Shown here piece after piece: positions 7,914 to 9,289 of a DNA stretch of 9,289 nt. Within the stretch, counting starts at the first letter, position 1. Every line of letters starts with the position of its first letter. This stretch comes from Flammeovirgaceae bacterium (lineage in GTDB: Bacteria > Bacteroidota > Bacteroidia > Cytophagales > Cyclobacteriaceae). The notes under the pieces are model-generated. The model did not search any database and was not told the DNA's origin. It saw nothing but the letters and a program-made list of their open reading frames with translations. Location: NCBI GenBank assembly GCA_947457025.1, contig CANGUI010000051.1:1-9289 (forward strand), in the 5' to 3' direction. The translations under genes were made by a program, and so were the position numbers.

Positions 7914-7993
7914 AAGCATGAACGGGCAGGCAGGCAGTACTCAACGGGTAATGTGGTTGGTGTTTGAGAGGGGGAGCGAAGGGAGTGGAGAAG

Positions 7994-8021
7994 CCGCAGA
8001 GCCCGAGGCGAGACTCTGTGG
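7994..8021 (+). repeat. Stem-loop in tandem unit 1
   Basis: Arms 7994-8003 and 8012-8021 pair over ten positions around the loop CGAGGCGA, with one G-T pair and one C-A mismatch. The loop is identical to that of unit 2. Confidence 0.65.
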
Positions 8022-8111
8022 AAAAGTAAGCATGAACGGGGCGGCAGGCAGTGCTCAATACGTAACATTATTGTTGTTTTTGGAGAGTACGAGCGAGGGG
8101 GAGTAGAGAAG

Positions 8112-8139
8112 CCGCAGAGTCCGAGGCGAGACTCTGCGG
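8112..8139 (+). repeat. Perfect stem-loop in tandem unit 2
   Basis: Arms CCGCAGAGTC (8112-8121) and GACTCTGCGG (8130-8139) form a perfect 10-bp stem around CGAGGCGA. It lies just before the boundary of the duplicated HTH segment at 8147. No T-run follows, so it is not a standard terminator. Confidence 0.75.
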
Positions 8140-8146
8140 AGAATTG

Positions 8147-8348
8147 AAGGCGCTCGTACTACTACGAGCAGAATTTTCTGCTGGTGGTGGGTGAAAGACC
8201 GGGGCAAAATGCCGGTTTTTTAAGGGGCGGAAAATATTTTTCGCTTTTTGACCCTCATTCCGGTATGGCCGGACTGCCCCGATTTATGTTTGAATTGTTG
8301 ATTGCAACAAAGCAACAACCGCGGATGCCGAAAAGCGAATGAGTAGGT
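8147..8348 (+). repeat. Direct repeat copy B: duplicated 3' half of HTH gene
   Basis: This is the second copy of 5634-5835, gap-free with 10 mismatches over 202 bases. The left boundary is sharp: upstream of 8147 the sequence is the tandem repeat, unrelated to the HTH gene. The right boundary is 19 nt before the start of precursor 2, matching the 22 nt seen in copy A. Confidence 0.95.
8148..8342 (+). pseudogene. Truncated HTH-gene remnant (C-terminal 64 codons only)
   Basis: The copy keeps residues 59-122 of the HTH protein encoded at 5461-5829, through the same stop codon, but lacks the helix-turn-helix domain and any start region. An in-frame TGA lies directly before it at 8145-8147. Against the intact gene it carries six amino-acid replacements (two Lys to Arg, plus Ser to Pro, Val to Leu, Thr to Pro and Ile to Phe) and three silent changes. 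The high share of replacements suggests it is not under protein-level selection. It may survive as a leader or promoter region for the second precursor gene (inference). Confidence 0.85.
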
Positions 8349-8367
8349 AAATCAGTTCGTTATTTCT

Positions 8368-8562
8368 ATGTTAGAGAAGTTCAAGAACCAGAAATTATCA
8401 ACCGATCTGTTGTCTCTTTTAAAGGGTGGTGGTGTATCACGAGAAGAATATTGTTCAACCAACCACATGATTATGCGCTCTTGCTTTAACCGCGGTGACA
8501 CACAGTGCATGGCTTCTGCTGGTGCCGCTTGGAGAAGAGAATGCCAACCTTACAAACTTTAG
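8368..8562 (+). CDS. Double-glycine leader peptide precursor 2 (four cysteines)
   Basis: The 64-residue product has a 21-residue leader ending in LLKGG and a core of about 43 residues. The C39-cleavage pattern is present: Leu18 (-4), Leu15 (-7) and Leu10 (-12) before Gly20-Gly21. The leader resembles that of precursor 1 (EKFK near the start, an LS in the middle, KGG at the end), while the cores share no clear sequence. Cys29, Cys39, Cys47 and Cys59 again make four, but with different spacing. The core is basic near its end (WRRECQPYKL). A third glycine follows the pair, so the exact cut site is uncertain. It is presumably processed by the same C39 exporter as precursor 1. It sits just downstream of the duplicated HTH remnant, mirroring precursor 1. 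Confidence 0.85.
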   Translation: MLEKFKNQKLSTDLLSLLKGGGVSREEYCSTNHMIMRSCFNRGDTQCMASAGAAWRRECQPYKL

Positions 8563-8572
8563 GTTTTTTTTT

Positions 8573-8600
8573 AAGGCATGGAAAAAGTTCATGCCTTTTT
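8573..8600 (+). terminator. Hairpin terminator after precursor 2
   Basis: Arms AAGGCATG (8573-8580) and CATGCCTT (8590-8597) are exact reverse complements around a 9-nt loop, followed by TTT. A T-run of nine also precedes the stem. The structure begins 10 nt after the precursor stop. The preferred start codon of the next gene (8591) lies inside its 3' arm. Confidence 0.75.
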
Positions 8601-9289
8601 CAATCCGCTTTATGTGCCAGTGTCTAACATCAGTTTATGTAGCGATAGGATTTTTCCTGTTGGTGCCCTGTTTTCGCATTAGTGCACAAGTAGCTATTTC
8701 ATGTAGTACGGAAATCTTATACAACCATCAAAATCTGTCAAGTGATGGCCAAGAAAAGTTTTTTCCAATTCGAACAGAGTCTTTTTGTTTTGGATTCACT
8801 CAAGTGCTATCCAGGGTCTTAGAAGGAGATTTTACTACTATTGTTGGAAACATTGATGTATTGCTAGATATTGAAAAAGAAAAAAGTTACGAGATTGATC
8901 ATGATGAACGAACAATTTTCGTGTTGCCATCGGAAAAACGTGATAGCGTCAAATACTTAAAGATTGATACACTTGATTCAGTCGAGCTTTTAGGGCATCG
9001 GTGTGTAGTAATTTCGTTTTCGAGGCCTTACCGCAATGATCTAGTCTATGTTGCCGATACGATCCGTTCGACATATTACCTCGCGCCATCCCTTACCCTA
9101 TCAAATCCACTAAAGTTTGCGGCATTACAGGGAAATAAAAATACCGTTATTTTAGACGGAAGACTCTCTGGCATCCCATTGAAGATTATATCGGAATTCC
9201 CGGATGGTAGTAAATTGATAACGGAAGCAAAGCAAATCAGGAAATCAGACATTGATCTCGTTGATGTATCGAAATACAGATTAAAAGAA
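8591..9289 (+). CDS. Secreted protein, GLPGLI/DUF4412-like (3' end outside window)
   Basis: The frame is open from ATG 8591 to the last base of the window, giving 233 residues with no stop. The start predicts a Sec signal peptide: Arg6, then a hydrophobic run VAIGFFLLVP, then RISAQ, with cleavage near residue 32. ATG 8612 is an alternative but would leave the signal without a basic n-region. The mature part is beta-rich. The pattern LLGHRCVVISF (133-143), then TYYLAPSLTLSNP (161-173), then GRLSGIPLKII (190-200) resembles Bacteroidota GLPGLI and DUF4412 envelope proteins. This assignment is from pattern recall and is moderate. It occupies the same place after precursor 2 as the TlpA-like gene does after precursor 1. 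Composition is AT-rich as in that gene. Confidence 0.7.
   Translation, partial: MPFSIRFMCQCLTSVYVAIGFFLLVPCFRISAQVAISCSTEILYNHQNLSSDGQEKFFPIRTESFCFGFTQVLSRVLEGDFTTIVGNIDVLLDIEKEKSYEIDHDERTIFVLPSEKRDSVKYLKIDTLDSVELLGHRCVVISFSRPYRNDLVYVADTIRSTYYLAPSLTLSNPLKFAALQGNKNTVILDGRLSGIPLKIISEFPDGSKLITEAKQIRKSDIDLVDVSKYRLKE

Larger units (their letters stand above)
7914..8142 (+). repeat. Two-unit tandem repeat, about 116 bp per unit, each with a stem-loop
   Basis: Unit 1 starts at 7914 and unit 2 at 8028, both with AAGCATGAACGGG, followed by GGCAGGCAGT. Both share a purine-rich segment of the type GAGNNNGAGNNGAAG, then AGAAGCCGCAGAG, then CGAGGCGAGACTCTG. The middle of the units diverges and unit 2 is a few bases longer. 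Each unit ends with a stem-loop. The second unit runs up to 4-5 nt before the duplicated HTH remnant. The origin is unknown; a dispersed intergenic repeat or miniature element is a reasonable guess. Confidence 0.75.

Noticed and set aside
7770..8106. Two overlapping plus-strand frames, 7770-7967 and 7918-8106
   Set aside because: Both run through the tandem repeat units and show no protein-like features; they appear accidental.
7914..8142. CRISPR-like array
   Set aside because: There are only two units of about 116 bp that are similar across most of their length, with no short repeat and unique-spacer pattern and no cas genes.
5634..8348. Composite transposon bounded by the 202-bp direct repeats
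   Set aside because: The repeats encode part of an HTH gene, not a transposase, and have no terminal inverted repeats. Segmental duplication explains them better.

Overview
The window comes from a Bacteroidota chromosome, most likely of the Cytophagales type. The evidence is a Bat-operon BatD-like protein, Bacteroidota-style double-glycine leader peptides, a C39-peptidase ABC exporter of the kind common in this phylum, a TlpA-like secreted thioredoxin, and start codons that mostly lack a Shine-Dalgarno sequence. The placement rests on gene families only; no rRNA gene is present.

Positions 1-2896 are ordinary housekeeping DNA with a moderate GC content. They hold the 3' end of a BatD-like membrane protein, then aroC (chorismate synthase) 8 nt downstream, then mnmH/selU (tRNA 2-selenouridine synthase) on the minus strand. 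The mnmH stop overlaps the aroC stop by 15 nt.

Positions 2897-9289 form an accessory peptide-export locus. A full-length C39 peptidase/ABC exporter gene (3157-5355) is interrupted by one in-frame TAG at 4291-4293, probably a CAG-to-TAG change or a sequencing error. After a terminator comes a small winged-HTH gene (5461-5829), then a 60-residue GG-leader precursor with four cysteines (5858-6040), a hairpin terminator, and a secreted TlpA/thioredoxin protein (6093-7499). The stretch 7500-8146 has no convincing gene. It holds several hairpins and a two-unit tandem repeat of about 116 bp, each unit carrying the same stem-loop. At 8147-8348 the 3' half of the HTH gene reappears as a 202-bp copy with 10 mismatches. 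It is followed by a second four-cysteine GG-leader precursor (8368-8562), another hairpin terminator, and the start of a second secreted protein (8591 to the window end, GLPGLI/DUF4412-like).

The locus therefore shows the same module twice: HTH gene or remnant, GG-leader Cys4 precursor, terminator hairpin, secreted protein. The likely working model (inference) is that the C39 exporter removes the leaders and exports the cores, and that the TlpA-like protein handles their cysteines outside the cytoplasm. No HlyD-type adaptor, outer-membrane channel or obvious modifying enzyme lies in the window, so those would be encoded elsewhere or beyond its edge.
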